This document shows positions 40,584 through 48,843 of a DNA stretch of 64,000 bases, in pieces; position 1 is the stretch's first letter; the number at the start of each line of letters is the position of its first letter. The stretch comes from DATAQC01 sp038238185 (lineage in GTDB: Bacteria; Actinomycetota; Acidimicrobiia; Acidimicrobiales; AC-14). Location: the NCBI GenBank assembly GCA_038238185.1, contig JBBRXY010000006.1, positions 9,163 through 73,162 on the forward strand, written 5' to 3'. The notes under the pieces were generated by a model that did no database searches, was not told where the DNA came from, and saw only the letters and a program-made list of their open reading frames with translations. Made by a program: the position numbers and the translations under genes.

Positions 40584-41561
40584 GTGCTGAGTCAGTCCTC
40601 CAAGGTGTTCCTGCCTCTCGCCGTCGTGTCGTTCGTGATGGGCATCGCCTACGGCATCGCCACCGGCAACCCCGACGGGGTGCTCCTGTTCCTCGGGCTG
40701 GTGGTCGTGTGCATCTTCGCCGGCGCCGCCGTGAGCGGGGCTCGCGAGAACGAGTTCGCCTCCCACGTGGCGGCCGACGCCGCCCCGCCCACGTCGCACC
40801 CGGTGACCTGGGCCCGTCCCGTGGCCGGAGGGCTTTGGTCGGCCATGGGCGCCGCCGGCATCGGTCTGATCCTGTGTGGTTTCATCGTCGGCCCCGTGCT
40901 CACGATTGCCGGACTGATCGTGGGCGCCGGTGCCGTCGTCGGGTGGATGACCAGCGTCTCCGCCGACCACACCGGTCGCCATCTCGACCTGACGCCGCTG
41001 GCCATCCCCGTCGTCGGCCTGTTCACCATCTTCAGCCTGATGTTCTCGATATCGCGGGTGCTGCTAGCCGTTCCCGAGCAGGCGTCCACCGTGATCGCCA
41101 TCGTCATCGCCGTCGTCATCCTGTCCTCGGCCACCCTCGTCACGCTCAAGCCCAACCTGTCGAAGCAGTCGCTGCTCGCCATCCTCGCCACCGCAGGTGT
41201 GGTGCTCGCCGGTGGGGGGATCGCCGCCGCCGCCTACGGCCAGCGCACCGTCGAGAAGCCCGAGGGGGTGGCGGGTCCCCCCGTGAAGGTCGCAGCCGAG
41301 GGCATCCAGTTCGTCAACAAGGAGCTCACGGTGAAGGCCGAGGTTCCCGCCGACATAATTTTCGACAACAAGGACAAGGGCATCGTCCACAACGTGGCCG
41401 TGGCCAGCGACGCCGACTTCACCCAGCGGGTCTTCACGGGCGACGTGATCCCCGGGGTGAAGACCATCGACTACAAGTTCAAGGCTCCGGCGGCCGGCGA
41501 GTACTACTTCCGGTGCGACATCCATCCCAACATGCAGGGCAAGTTGATCGTGACCCCGTGA
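40584..41561 (+). CDS. Polytopic membrane protein with C-terminal type 1 copper cupredoxin
   Basis: 325 residues from GTG 40584. The first 220 residues have about six membrane segments and no recognised domain. Residues 233-325 are a cupredoxin with the complete type 1 copper set: His269 (GIVHNVAV), Cys311 and His314 (YYFRCDIHPNM) and Met317. The copper domain faces the outside if the last helix (about 197-218) exits there. It lies nine bases after the subunit III-like gene. Its natural partner is the degenerate subunit I, suggesting a copper-to-haem-a electron path or a copper store for oxidase assembly. Confidence 0.8.
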   Translation: MLSQSSKVFLPLAVVSFVMGIAYGIATGNPDGVLLFLGLVVVCIFAGAAVSGARENEFASHVAADAAPPTSHPVTWARPVAGGLWSAMGAAGIGLILCGFIVGPVLTIAGLIVGAGAVVGWMTSVSADHTGRHLDLTPLAIPVVGLFTIFSLMFSISRVLLAVPEQASTVIAIVIAVVILSSATLVTLKPNLSKQSLLAILATAGVVLAGGGIAAAAYGQRTVEKPEGVAGPPVKVAAEGIQFVNKELTVKAEVPADIIFDNKDKGIVHNVAVASDADFTQRVFTGDVIPGVKTIDYKFKAPAAGEYYFRCDIHPNMQGKLIVTP

Positions 41562-41634
41562 TTGGACGAGGGCTCGGAAGCCGGGAGACAGTAAGAGTCC
41601 AGATGACCACCAGTGCCACCACAGGACCGCGGAG

Positions 41635-42666
41635 ATGAGGCTGGCTCGCCGGCTCCGTGCCCCGACGGCTCGACGGGTACGGCTCGGTGCCCTCGCGGGC
41701 CTCGCTGCTCTCGCCGTTGCCGCCTGCGCGCCCAACGCCCCCCAGACCACCCTCGACCCCAAGGGCCCGAACGCCCAGACGATCAGCAACCTGATCGACC
41801 CGGTGTTCTGGGTGGCCGGCATCGTCTTCGTCCTCGTCGAGGGCATGGCCGTGATCTTCGTCATCAAGTACCGCGATCGAGGTGACAACAGCCCTGAGCC
41901 GGTGCAGATCCACGGCAACAGCCGCCTGGAGGTGGGCTGGACGCTCATCCCCGCCGCCATCCTGGTGGCCGTCGCCATCCCCACCATCGCCACCATCTTC
42001 AAGCTGTCGCACAAACCGGCCAACGCCATCAACGTCACGGTGACGGCCCACCAGTGGTGGTGGGAGTACAGCTACCCCGATCTCGGCCTGGTGACGGCCA
42101 ACGAGCTGCACATGCCGGTCAACCAGCCCCTCGAGATCAAGCTCGTCGGTGCCGACGTCATCCACAGCTTCTGGGTCCCGGCCCTGGCGGGCAAAACCGA
42201 CGTGATCCCGGGGCAGAACAACCACATGAGCATGACGGGCTCGACGGTGGGCAGCTACCTCGGCCAGTGCACCGAGTTCTGCGGCCTCAGCCACGCCAAC
42301 ATGCGCCTCAAGGCGTTCGTGCAGACGCCGGAGGAGTTCAAGTCGTGGGTCGACGGCCAGCGTCTGGCTGCGACCGCTCCGCCGGGCGGTTCGCCCGCCG
42401 AAGCCGGATTGGCCCTGTTCGCGGTCAAGGGTTGTGCCGGGTGCCACACCGTCGAAGGCGTGGCGGCCGGCAAGGTGGGGCCCAACCTCACCCACCTACA
42501 GAGCCGCACCTCCTTCGCCGGCGCCATGTTCAACATGAGCCCCGAGAACCTGGCCATTTGGCTGAAGAACCCGCCCGGCGTGAAGCCCGGTTCCAAGATG
42601 CCCAACCTCAACCTGAGCGGCGACGAGATCACCAAGCTCGTCGCCTATTTGGAGACCCTCAAGTGA
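41635..42666 (+). CDS. coxB: Cytochrome c oxidase subunit II fused to cytochrome c (caa3 type)
   Basis: 343 residues. There is a lipoprotein signal with lipobox AVAAC (Cys31), then two membrane hairpin helices (about 55-80 and 100-122). The CuA domain has ligands His177 (VIHSFW), Cys212 and Cys216 (CTEFC), His220 and Met223, and aromatic HQWWWEY for electron entry. A C-terminal c-type haem domain has CAGCH at 267-271 and the Met ligand in SKMPNL. The fusion defines a caa3-type oxidase that accepts electrons directly or from small cytochromes c. Confidence 0.93.
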   Translation: MRLARRLRAPTARRVRLGALAGLAALAVAACAPNAPQTTLDPKGPNAQTISNLIDPVFWVAGIVFVLVEGMAVIFVIKYRDRGDNSPEPVQIHGNSRLEVGWTLIPAAILVAVAIPTIATIFKLSHKPANAINVTVTAHQWWWEYSYPDLGLVTANELHMPVNQPLEIKLVGADVIHSFWVPALAGKTDVIPGQNNHMSMTGSTVGSYLGQCTEFCGLSHANMRLKAFVQTPEEFKSWVDGQRLAATAPPGGSPAEAGLALFAVKGCAGCHTVEGVAAGKVGPNLTHLQSRTSFAGAMFNMSPENLAIWLKNPPGVKPGSKMPNLNLSGDEITKLVAYLETLK

Positions 42667-42703
42667 TCTGCGACGTCGCTCCGCGATCCGAAGGCAGCCA
42701 CCG

Positions 42704-44992
42704 ATGACCATCGTCACCGATCCCCCCGCTCGACCGGCGCTGGCTCCGCCGCCGGAGCAGCCGATCCGGCTCCTCCGCCGGCCCACTGGCTACACCAAGG
42801 GCATCTGGGGCTGGGTCACCACCGTCGATCACAAGAAGATCGGCATCATGTATGGCGTCGTCGCCTTCATATTCTTCCTGCTCGGCGGCCTCGAGGCCTT
42901 GTTGTTGCGGGTCCAGCTGGGGTCACCGAACAACACGTTCCTCAGTGCCGATGCCTACAACCAGGTCTTCACCATGCACGGCACGACCATGATCTTCCTG
43001 TTCGTGATGCCGCTTTCGGCGGCGTTCGCCAACTACATGATCCCGATCCAGATCGGGGCCCGCGACGTCGCCTTCCCCCGCCTCAACGCCTTCGGGTTCT
43101 GGGTCTTCCTCGTCGGTGGCCTGTTCATGTACTCGAGCTTCATCCTCGGCGGGGCACCCAACGGCGGATGGTTCGGGTACGCCCCGAACACCCTCAAGCT
43201 CTACAGCCCCGGCCACAACATCGACTTCTGGGTGTTCGGCCTGCAGATCCTCGGGATCGCCTCCTTGACCGGCGCCGTCAACCTGATCGTCACCGCCATC
43301 AACATGCGGGCGCCGGGCATGAGCCTGTTCCGCATGCCCATCTTCACGTGGATGTCGCTGGTCGCCCAGTTCCTGCTGCTATTCGCCATCCCTGTGATCA
43401 CCGTGGCCCTGTTCCTGCTCATGTTCGACCGCACCTTCGGGGCGAACTTCTTCAACGCCCAGGCGGGTTCGGACCCACTCCTGTGGCAACACCTCTTCTG
43501 GTTATTCGGCCATCCGGAGGTCTATATCCTCATCCTTCCGGCGATGGGGATCGTGTCCGAGGTCTTACCGGTGTTCTCCCGAAAGCCCCTGTTCGGCTAC
43601 CAGGTGATGGTGTTCTCGGGCATCGCCATCGGCTTCATGGGATGGGGCGTGTGGGCTCACCACATGTTCGCCACCGGCCTGGGCCCGGTGGCCACGTCGG
43701 CGTTCAGCGCCTCCACCATGTTCATCGCCGTGCCCACGGGCGTGAAGATCTTCAACTGGCTGGGCACCATGTGGCGGGGCAAGATCACCATCAACGCGCC
43801 CATGCTCTTCGCCGTCGGCTTCGTGGCCATGTTCACCATCGGCGGGCTCTCGGGCGTCACCCACGGTGTGGTGCCGGCCGACACCCAGCAGACGGACACC
43901 TACTACGTGGTGGCCCACTTCCACTACGTGCTGTTCGGCGGCAGCGTGTTCGGCCTGTTCTCCGGCATCTACTACTGGTATCCCAAAGTGGTGGGGCACA
44001 TGCTGTCCGACAAGCTGGGCAAGTTGCAGTTCTGGCTGTTCATCGTCGGGTTCAACATGACCTTCGGGCCGTTCCACATCCTTGGCCTCCAGGGCATGCC
44101 CCGGCGGATCTACACCTACCCGTCCCACCGGGGCTGGGACTTCTGGAACTTCTTCGCCACCGTCGGTTCGTTCATCATCGCCGTGGGCGTCCTGGTGTTC
44201 ATCTACAACGTCTGGACCTCGAGGAAGAACCCCAAGGTGGGCAACGACCCATGGGACGCCCGGACCCTGGAGTGGAGCATCCCGTCGCCCCCGCCCGAGT
44301 ACAACTTCGCCGAGATCCCGATCGTCACCGCCCGTGACGACCTGTGGCACCGCAAGTACACCGAGGACGAGAAGGGCCGGTCGGTGCCGCGCCACCCCGT
44401 GGAAGTCGCGGCCGAGGCCGAGCCCGAAGCGGTGGTGCGAGCGGCCGTCGACGATGCCCCTCCGGGTGACGGCGACGGCGCTGCCGCCAACGGGGCGACA
44501 GCCAACGGGGCGGGTACGGGCGCCGACGCCGACAGCAACGATGCCGACAGCAACGACGCCGACAGCAACGACGCCGACAGCAACGACGCCGACGGTCACG
44601 ATGGCGACGGTCACGATGGCGACGGTCACGACGGCGACGGTCACGACGGCGACGGTCACGACGGCGACGGTCACGACGGCGACGGTCACGACGGCGACGG
44701 TCACGACCGCGACGAGGAGCACCATGAGCCCCACATCCACATGCCCTCACCGTCGTACTGGCCCGCCTTCACCTCCATCGGCTTGGCCGTCATCTGCTAC
44801 GGCATGATCTACAGGGTCTGGGTCGTGGCCATCCTCGGCGGGCTGTGGGTCCTGGGCGGGCTATACGCCTGGAGCCTCGAGCCGGCCACCGCGCCCGACG
44901 AGCCCGACATCGAGTCCGAGATGTCCACCGACCTGGAGCCGGTCGGTTCTGGACCGGTGAGCGCCGACACCGGCGCTGGGGGGGCCGACTGA
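42704..44992 (+). CDS. ctaD: Cytochrome c oxidase subunit I with Asp/His-rich linker and subunit IV-like tail
   Basis: 762 residues, about 200 longer than usual. The catalytic core is canonical: His92 (haem a), His270-Tyr274 in GHPEVY (CuB and cross-linked Tyr), His319-His320 (CuB), His405 (haem a3), His407 (haem a) and GMPRR. After residue 570 a low-complexity linker has four DADSN-type units, then eight units of DGDGH type rich in Asp, Gly and His (about 608-672). The last 85 residues form a membrane hairpin (YWPAFTSIGLAVICYGM, then AILGGLWVLGGLYAWSL) like actinobacterial subunit IV (CtaF). It is the working oxidase of the locus. Coupled to ctaE. Confidence 0.93.
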   Translation: MTIVTDPPARPALAPPPEQPIRLLRRPTGYTKGIWGWVTTVDHKKIGIMYGVVAFIFFLLGGLEALLLRVQLGSPNNTFLSADAYNQVFTMHGTTMIFLFVMPLSAAFANYMIPIQIGARDVAFPRLNAFGFWVFLVGGLFMYSSFILGGAPNGGWFGYAPNTLKLYSPGHNIDFWVFGLQILGIASLTGAVNLIVTAINMRAPGMSLFRMPIFTWMSLVAQFLLLFAIPVITVALFLLMFDRTFGANFFNAQAGSDPLLWQHLFWLFGHPEVYILILPAMGIVSEVLPVFSRKPLFGYQVMVFSGIAIGFMGWGVWAHHMFATGLGPVATSAFSASTMFIAVPTGVKIFNWLGTMWRGKITINAPMLFAVGFVAMFTIGGLSGVTHGVVPADTQQTDTYYVVAHFHYVLFGGSVFGLFSGIYYWYPKVVGHMLSDKLGKLQFWLFIVGFNMTFGPFHILGLQGMPRRIYTYPSHRGWDFWNFFATVGSFIIAVGVLVFIYNVWTSRKNPKVGNDPWDARTLEWSIPSPPPEYNFAEIPIVTARDDLWHRKYTEDEKGRSVPRHPVEVAAEAEPEAVVRAAVDDAPPGDGDGAAANGATANGAGTGADADSNDADSNDADSNDADSNDADGHDGDGHDGDGHDGDGHDGDGHDGDGHDGDGHDGDGHDRDEEHHEPHIHMPSPSYWPAFTSIGLAVICYGMIYRVWVVAILGGLWVLGGLYAWSLEPATAPDEPDIESEMSTDLEPVGSGPVSADTGAGGAD
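44528..44712 (+). repeat. 15-bp tandem repeats in ctaD
   Basis: Four units of GCCGACAGCAACGAy are followed by about eight units of GGTCACGAyGGCGAC, a few differing at one T/C position. They encode DADSN and DGDGH pentads. The His/Asp periodicity suggests divalent metal (Ca, Cu or Zn) binding on the cytoplasmic or outer face between the catalytic core and the subunit IV-like tail. Copy number is likely to vary between strains. It is not a CRISPR array: there are no spacers and the frame is kept. Confidence 0.92.
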
Positions 44993-45618
44993 TGGTCGTC
45001 ACCGCCAGCGAGGGCAGCCACACCGAGGTAGGCGACACCCCCGAAGGCCACCCGCCCACGTCGACCGGGCTCACTAACGAGAAGGTGGCGATGTGGGCCT
45101 TCCTGGGCTCCGAGTGCCTGCTTTTCGGTGCTCTCATCTCCGTCTACCTGCTGTTCAAGGGCCAGAGCCAGCCGAACACCATCACCCCCAAAGACGTCTA
45201 CGACATCCCCTTCACCTCGGTCAGCTCGTTCGTGCTCCTCATGAGCTCGCTCACGATGGTCCTGGCCCTGGCTGCCATCCAGCGGGGCGACCACCGTCGC
45301 CTGCGGGTGTGGGTGCTCACCACCGCCCTGTTGGGCGCCACCTTCGTGGCCGGCCAGATGTACGAGTTCACGACCTTCTACAGCAAGGGTCTGAAAATTT
45401 CCACCAACCTGTTCGGGAGCAGCTTCTTCGTGCTCACCGGCTTCCACGGGGCCCATGTCAGCCTCGGCATCCTCATGCTGCTGTCGTTGTGGAACCTGTC
45501 GGTGCGAGGTCGGCTGCCGACGCACCGCTCGGAGACGGTCGAGCTGGTGGGCCTCTACTGGCACTTCGTCGATATCGTGTGGATCATCATCTTCACGCTC
45601 GTCTACCTCATCCCCTGA
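44992..45618 (+). CDS. ctaE: Cytochrome c oxidase subunit III
   Basis: 208 residues; ATG overlaps the ctaD stop (TGATG). Five membrane helices with the family blocks KVAMWAFLGSECLLFGALIS, QMYEFTTFYS, FFVLTGFHGAHVSLGILML and LYWHFVDIVWIIIFTLVYL. The Glu in SECLLF and the His in FHGAHV are the conserved polar residues of subunit III. It stabilises the subunit I proton-input side. Its stop overlaps the next start (TGATG). Confidence 0.92.
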   Translation: MVVTASEGSHTEVGDTPEGHPPTSTGLTNEKVAMWAFLGSECLLFGALISVYLLFKGQSQPNTITPKDVYDIPFTSVSSFVLLMSSLTMVLALAAIQRGDHRRLRVWVLTTALLGATFVAGQMYEFTTFYSKGLKISTNLFGSSFFVLTGFHGAHVSLGILMLLSLWNLSVRGRLPTHRSETVELVGLYWHFVDIVWIIIFTLVYLIP

Positions 45619-45989
45619 TGGCCACCGAAGCCGAGATCGAAGCCACTCCGTTCCCCGACGGCGGCGCCGTCGTCGGATCGGCCACCGACGAGGCCGGGGC
45701 GCCCCATCACCACAAGCACCCCACCGAGGGTCAGTACGTCCTCATCGCCCTGTTCCTCGCTGTGCTCACTGCGATCGAGGTCGCGGTGTACTACATCGAA
45801 TCGCTCAAGGCCGTCCTGGTACCGATCCTGTTGACGTTCGCCGTCGTCAAGTTCACCACCGTGGTCGCCTTCTTCATGCACTTGCGCTTCGACAGCCGGC
45901 TGTTCCGCCGGTTGTTCGTCCTCGGCCTGGCCCTGGCCATCTTCGTGTTCTCGATCGTGCTGACTACCTTCCACTACTGGTCCCGCTGA
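45618..45989 (+). CDS. Cytochrome c oxidase subunit IV-like small membrane protein
   Basis: 123 residues. An N-terminal stretch has a HHHKH cluster, followed by three membrane helices with YVLIALFLAVLTAIEVAVYY, VPILLTFAVVKFTTVVAFFMHL and FVLGLALAIFVFSIVLTTFH. This pattern (a conserved Lys-Phe and MHL before the last helix) is the CyoD/COX4-prokaryotic family. It completes a caa3-type set. As ctaD itself carries a subunit IV-like tail of the actinobacterial kind, this is a second, different subunit IV. Confidence 0.85.
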   Translation: MATEAEIEATPFPDGGAVVGSATDEAGAPHHHKHPTEGQYVLIALFLAVLTAIEVAVYYIESLKAVLVPILLTFAVVKFTTVVAFFMHLRFDSRLFRRLFVLGLALAIFVFSIVLTTFHYWSR

Positions 45990-45991
45990 CC

Positions 45992-46963
45992 ATGACCGGC
46001 GCCCTGGCCGCCGTGAGCTTTCCGCAATGGCATTTCCATCCCGACGTCTGGGCCCTGTTGGGCGCCGTCCTGGGCGCCTACCTCATGGCCGTCCGGGTCG
46101 GACGGGCCCGCGGGGAGGTCACCGCCCGCAAGCAGGTGTTCCTCTTCTGCTCGGGCGTCGCCGTCCTGTGGCTCGCCTCGGACTGGCCGGTGCACGATCT
46201 GGCCGAGGGCTACCTCTACAGCTTCCACATGGTGCAGCACCTCCTGTTCACCCTGGTGGCCGCGCCGCTGCTGCTCCTGGGCACGCCGACGTGGCTCGGT
46301 CGCCGGCTGCTGGGCATTCGTGCCGGACGTGGGGCGGGGACCCGCCCCGCAGTCGACGCCGCCACATCCGGTCGGCGACCGGTCGTGTCGGCACCGACGC
46401 GGCGTCTCCAGGTGGTGCGGTGGGTGGCCCGGCCGGTCCCCAGTCTCATCCAGTTCAACCTGGTGCTGGTGCTGAGCCACTGGCCGGCAGTGGTCGAAGC
46501 CACCCTGCTCCATCACTCCCTGCACTTCGTGGCTCACGCCGTGTTGCTGGTGTCGGCCCTGCTCATGTGGATGCCGGTCGTCAGCACCATCCCCGAGGTC
46601 CCCCGGGCCAGGCCGCCTACCCAGATGCTCTACCTCTTCCTCCAGACCATCATCCCCACCGTGCCCGCGTCCTTCCTCACCTTCGGGCACAAGCCCCTCT
46701 ACCGCATCTACGAGACCTTCCCCCGGCTGTGGGGTGTCCCCGCCCTCACCGACCAGCAGGTGGCCGGGCTGATCATGAAGATCGGCGCCGGCTTCTATCT
46801 GTGGACGGTCATCGCCGTGGTCTTCTTCCGCTGGTACGAGGGAGAGGAGGGCGGCAGGAAGCCGGGGTCCGAACCGCCGTCCGAGCCGGCAGAGCGTGCC
46901 GAGCCGGCCGACGAGGTCCTGCTGTGGGCAGACGTGGAACGCGAGCTGCGGCAGCTCAGCTGA
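45992..46963 (+). CDS. ctaG: Caa3-type cytochrome oxidase assembly factor CtaG
   Basis: 323 residues from ATG 45992, two bases after the previous stop. About seven membrane helices with the conserved His pattern: FHPDVWALLGAVLGAYL, SFHMVQHLLFTLVAAPLLLLG, VLSHWPAVVEATLLHHSLHF, LLMWMPVV and DQQVAGLIMKIGAGFYLW. This is the DUF1404/CtaG family used for copper insertion into subunit I of caa3 oxidases, unrelated to the single-pass Cox11. It is the last gene of the oxidase run. The C-terminal 45 residues are charged and cytosolic. Confidence 0.9.
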   Translation: MTGALAAVSFPQWHFHPDVWALLGAVLGAYLMAVRVGRARGEVTARKQVFLFCSGVAVLWLASDWPVHDLAEGYLYSFHMVQHLLFTLVAAPLLLLGTPTWLGRRLLGIRAGRGAGTRPAVDAATSGRRPVVSAPTRRLQVVRWVARPVPSLIQFNLVLVLSHWPAVVEATLLHHSLHFVAHAVLLVSALLMWMPVVSTIPEVPRARPPTQMLYLFLQTIIPTVPASFLTFGHKPLYRIYETFPRLWGVPALTDQQVAGLIMKIGAGFYLWTVIAVVFFRWYEGEEGGRKPGSEPPSEPAERAEPADEVLLWADVERELRQLS

Positions 46964-47007
46964 CGTTCAGGGGCCGCACTCCCCGAGTGTGCGGGTAGCG
47001 TGCCCGA

Positions 47008-48291
47008 ATGCTCGACCCCAGGAGACTCCGGACTGAGCTCGACACCGTCAAGGCGGGGTTGGCCCGACGCGGCCTCGACCTCGGCGAGATTGAGCGAGCT
47101 GCCGACCTGGAGGCTCGCCACCGCGCGGTGATGACCCGGGTCAATGAGCTGCGGGCGACGGTGCGGACCCTTTCCGGCGAAGTGGGCCGGGCGAGAAAGG
47201 AGGGCGATGTCGCCGGGGCCGAGGCCAAGGCGGCCGAGAGCCGGGCCCGGGGTCACGAGGAGAAGGAATTGTCGGCTGAGGCCGATCTCCTGGCCGGCGA
47301 GCTCCGCCAGGTGCTGCTGCTGACCCCCAACCTGCCGGCCGACGACTGTCCCGACGGCGCCGGCGCCGACGACAACGTGGTGTTGCGGGTGGAGGGCTAC
47401 GACGCGCGGGCCTATGGTGACCACCAGCGGGTACCCCACTGGGAGGTGGGTGCGGCGCTGGGCATCCTCGACCTTGAACGGGGGGCGAAGATGTCGGGCT
47501 CGATGTTCCCCATGTACCGGGGCGCCGGCGCCGCCCTCGTGCGTGCTCTGTGCCAACTGGGCCTCGACCTCAATGCCGACGCCTTCGAGGAGGTGCGCCC
47601 ACCGACGCTGGTGCGTACCGAGACCATGATCTCGACCGGCCACCTCCCCAAGTTCGCCGACGACGCCTACCACCTCGAGCGTGACGACCTGTGGGCCATC
47701 CCGACGGCGGAAGTGCCACTCACCTCCATCGGACGCGACGAGTTGCTCGACGAGGCCGACCTGCCCGTTCGGCTCATGGCGCACACGTCGTGCTTCCGTC
47801 GGGAGGCGGGCTCGGCCGGGCGCGACACGAGGGGACTGCTGCGGGTCCACGAGTTCGACAAGGTCGAGATCCTGGCCTACGCCACCCCCGAGCAGGCGGC
47901 CGAGATCCATGCCGACCTCCTCCGGCGGGCCGAGGCACCCCTGCGGGCCCTCGGCCTGGCGTACCGCGTGCTCGATCTGTGCGCCGGAGACCTGGGGGCC
48001 TCGGCGGCGCGCACGTTCGACCTGGAGGTCTACGCGCCCGGCTGTGATCTGTGGTTGGAGGCGTCCTCGGTGTCGTGGTTCACCGACTACCAGGCCCGCC
48101 GGGCCAACATCCGCTATCGGCGCGGCGCTGGTGGCACTGCCCACGTCCACACGCTCAACGGTTCGGCACTCGCCGTTCCCCGGGTGTGGGCCGCAGTGGT
48201 CGAGACCTATCGCCGCCCGGACGGTTCCGTCGAGGTCCCCGAGGTGTTGCGACCCTACCTGCGGGGCGCCACCGTCATCGGGGACCGGTAG
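47008..48291 (+). CDS. serS: Seryl-tRNA synthetase
   Basis: 427 residues from ATG 47008, with TAGCGT six bases upstream (leaderless type). The N-terminal coiled-coil arm (about 30-100) binds the long variable arm of tRNA-Ser. Class II catalytic motifs follow: motif 1 around SGSMFPMYRGAGAALVRAL, motif 2 TSCFRREAGSAGRDTRGLLR and motif 3 GSALAVPRVWAAVVETY. The length matches the family. Confidence 0.95.
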   Translation: MLDPRRLRTELDTVKAGLARRGLDLGEIERAADLEARHRAVMTRVNELRATVRTLSGEVGRARKEGDVAGAEAKAAESRARGHEEKELSAEADLLAGELRQVLLLTPNLPADDCPDGAGADDNVVLRVEGYDARAYGDHQRVPHWEVGAALGILDLERGAKMSGSMFPMYRGAGAALVRALCQLGLDLNADAFEEVRPPTLVRTETMISTGHLPKFADDAYHLERDDLWAIPTAEVPLTSIGRDELLDEADLPVRLMAHTSCFRREAGSAGRDTRGLLRVHEFDKVEILAYATPEQAAEIHADLLRRAEAPLRALGLAYRVLDLCAGDLGASAARTFDLEVYAPGCDLWLEASSVSWFTDYQARRANIRYRRGAGGTAHVHTLNGSALAVPRVWAAVVETYRRPDGSVEVPEVLRPYLRGATVIGDR

Positions 48292-48301
48292 GTTCAGGCG
48301 G

Positions 48302-48436
48302 GTGACCGAGGCCCAGACGGTGTTCGTGATCGCCCTCAGCGCGATCGCCGTGGCGATCGGGGCCTTTGCCGTCTACGTGGCCGGTTCCACCATGTGGGCC
48401 GACCGCTGGTACGGCCGGCGGAAGCGCCACCAATGA
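48302..48436 (+). CDS. Small membrane protein (44 residues) coupled to sdhC
   Basis: GTG 48302 to TGA 48434-48436, overlapping the sdhC ATG as ATGA. One membrane helix (VFVIALSAIAVAIGAFAVYVA) is followed by STMWADRWYGRRKRHQ, a basic aromatic tail. The tight overlap on both sides of the operon argues that it is translated. It might be a small accessory subunit of the succinate dehydrogenase membrane anchor; no family is recognised. Confidence 0.55.
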   Translation: MTEAQTVFVIALSAIAVAIGAFAVYVAGSTMWADRWYGRRKRHQ

Positions 48437-48843
48437 CCGCCCCGGCCCGATCGGAGGGCCCAGGCCCACGGCCCGGAGTCGCCCGGCCATATCGGGGGCG
48501 ATCAGGGCAGTGGGCCTTCGTGGGACACCGGGTCAGCGGCTTCCTGGTCTTCTTCTTCCTCCTCCTGCACATCGTGGACGTGTCTCTCGTGCGATGGCCC
48601 TCGGCCTACGACGACGTCCACGCCGTCTACGGCAACGTCGTCCTCCGCGTATTCGAGGTCGGCCTGCTCTTCGCCCTGGTGTTCCATTCCCTCAACGGGC
48701 TGCGCATCGTCACCGTCGACTTCTTCCCCGGTGCGGTCCGCCACGAGCGACGGCTTCTGGGCGCGGTGGTGGTCATGACCCTCGTCCTGGGCCTTCCCGG
48801 GGCCTACGTGATCATGCTCCCCTTCTTACGGGGCCACCTGTGA
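48433..48843 (+). CDS. sdhC: Succinate dehydrogenase cytochrome b subunit SdhC
   Basis: 136 residues from ATG 48433. Three membrane helices; the first contains the signature GQWAFVGHRVSGFLVFFFLLLHI with the quinone-site Ser/Arg and a haem-ligand His, and the second has LVFHSLNGLRIVTVDFFPG, typical of SdhC. It anchors the SdhAB catalytic part and binds haem b with SdhD. The GTGA overlap with sdhD shows coupling. Confidence 0.88.
   Translation: MTAPARSEGPGPRPGVARPYRGRSGQWAFVGHRVSGFLVFFFLLLHIVDVSLVRWPSAYDDVHAVYGNVVLRVFEVGLLFALVFHSLNGLRIVTVDFFPGAVRHERRLLGAVVVMTLVLGLPGAYVIMLPFLRGHL

Noticed and set aside
44528..44712. Regular repeats resembling a CRISPR array
   Set aside because: Units are 15 bases, contiguous, without spacers, and lie in frame inside ctaD.
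43565..44740. 391-codon minus-strand frame rich in Val-Ala repeats
   Set aside because: Produced by the antisense of the ctaD repeats.
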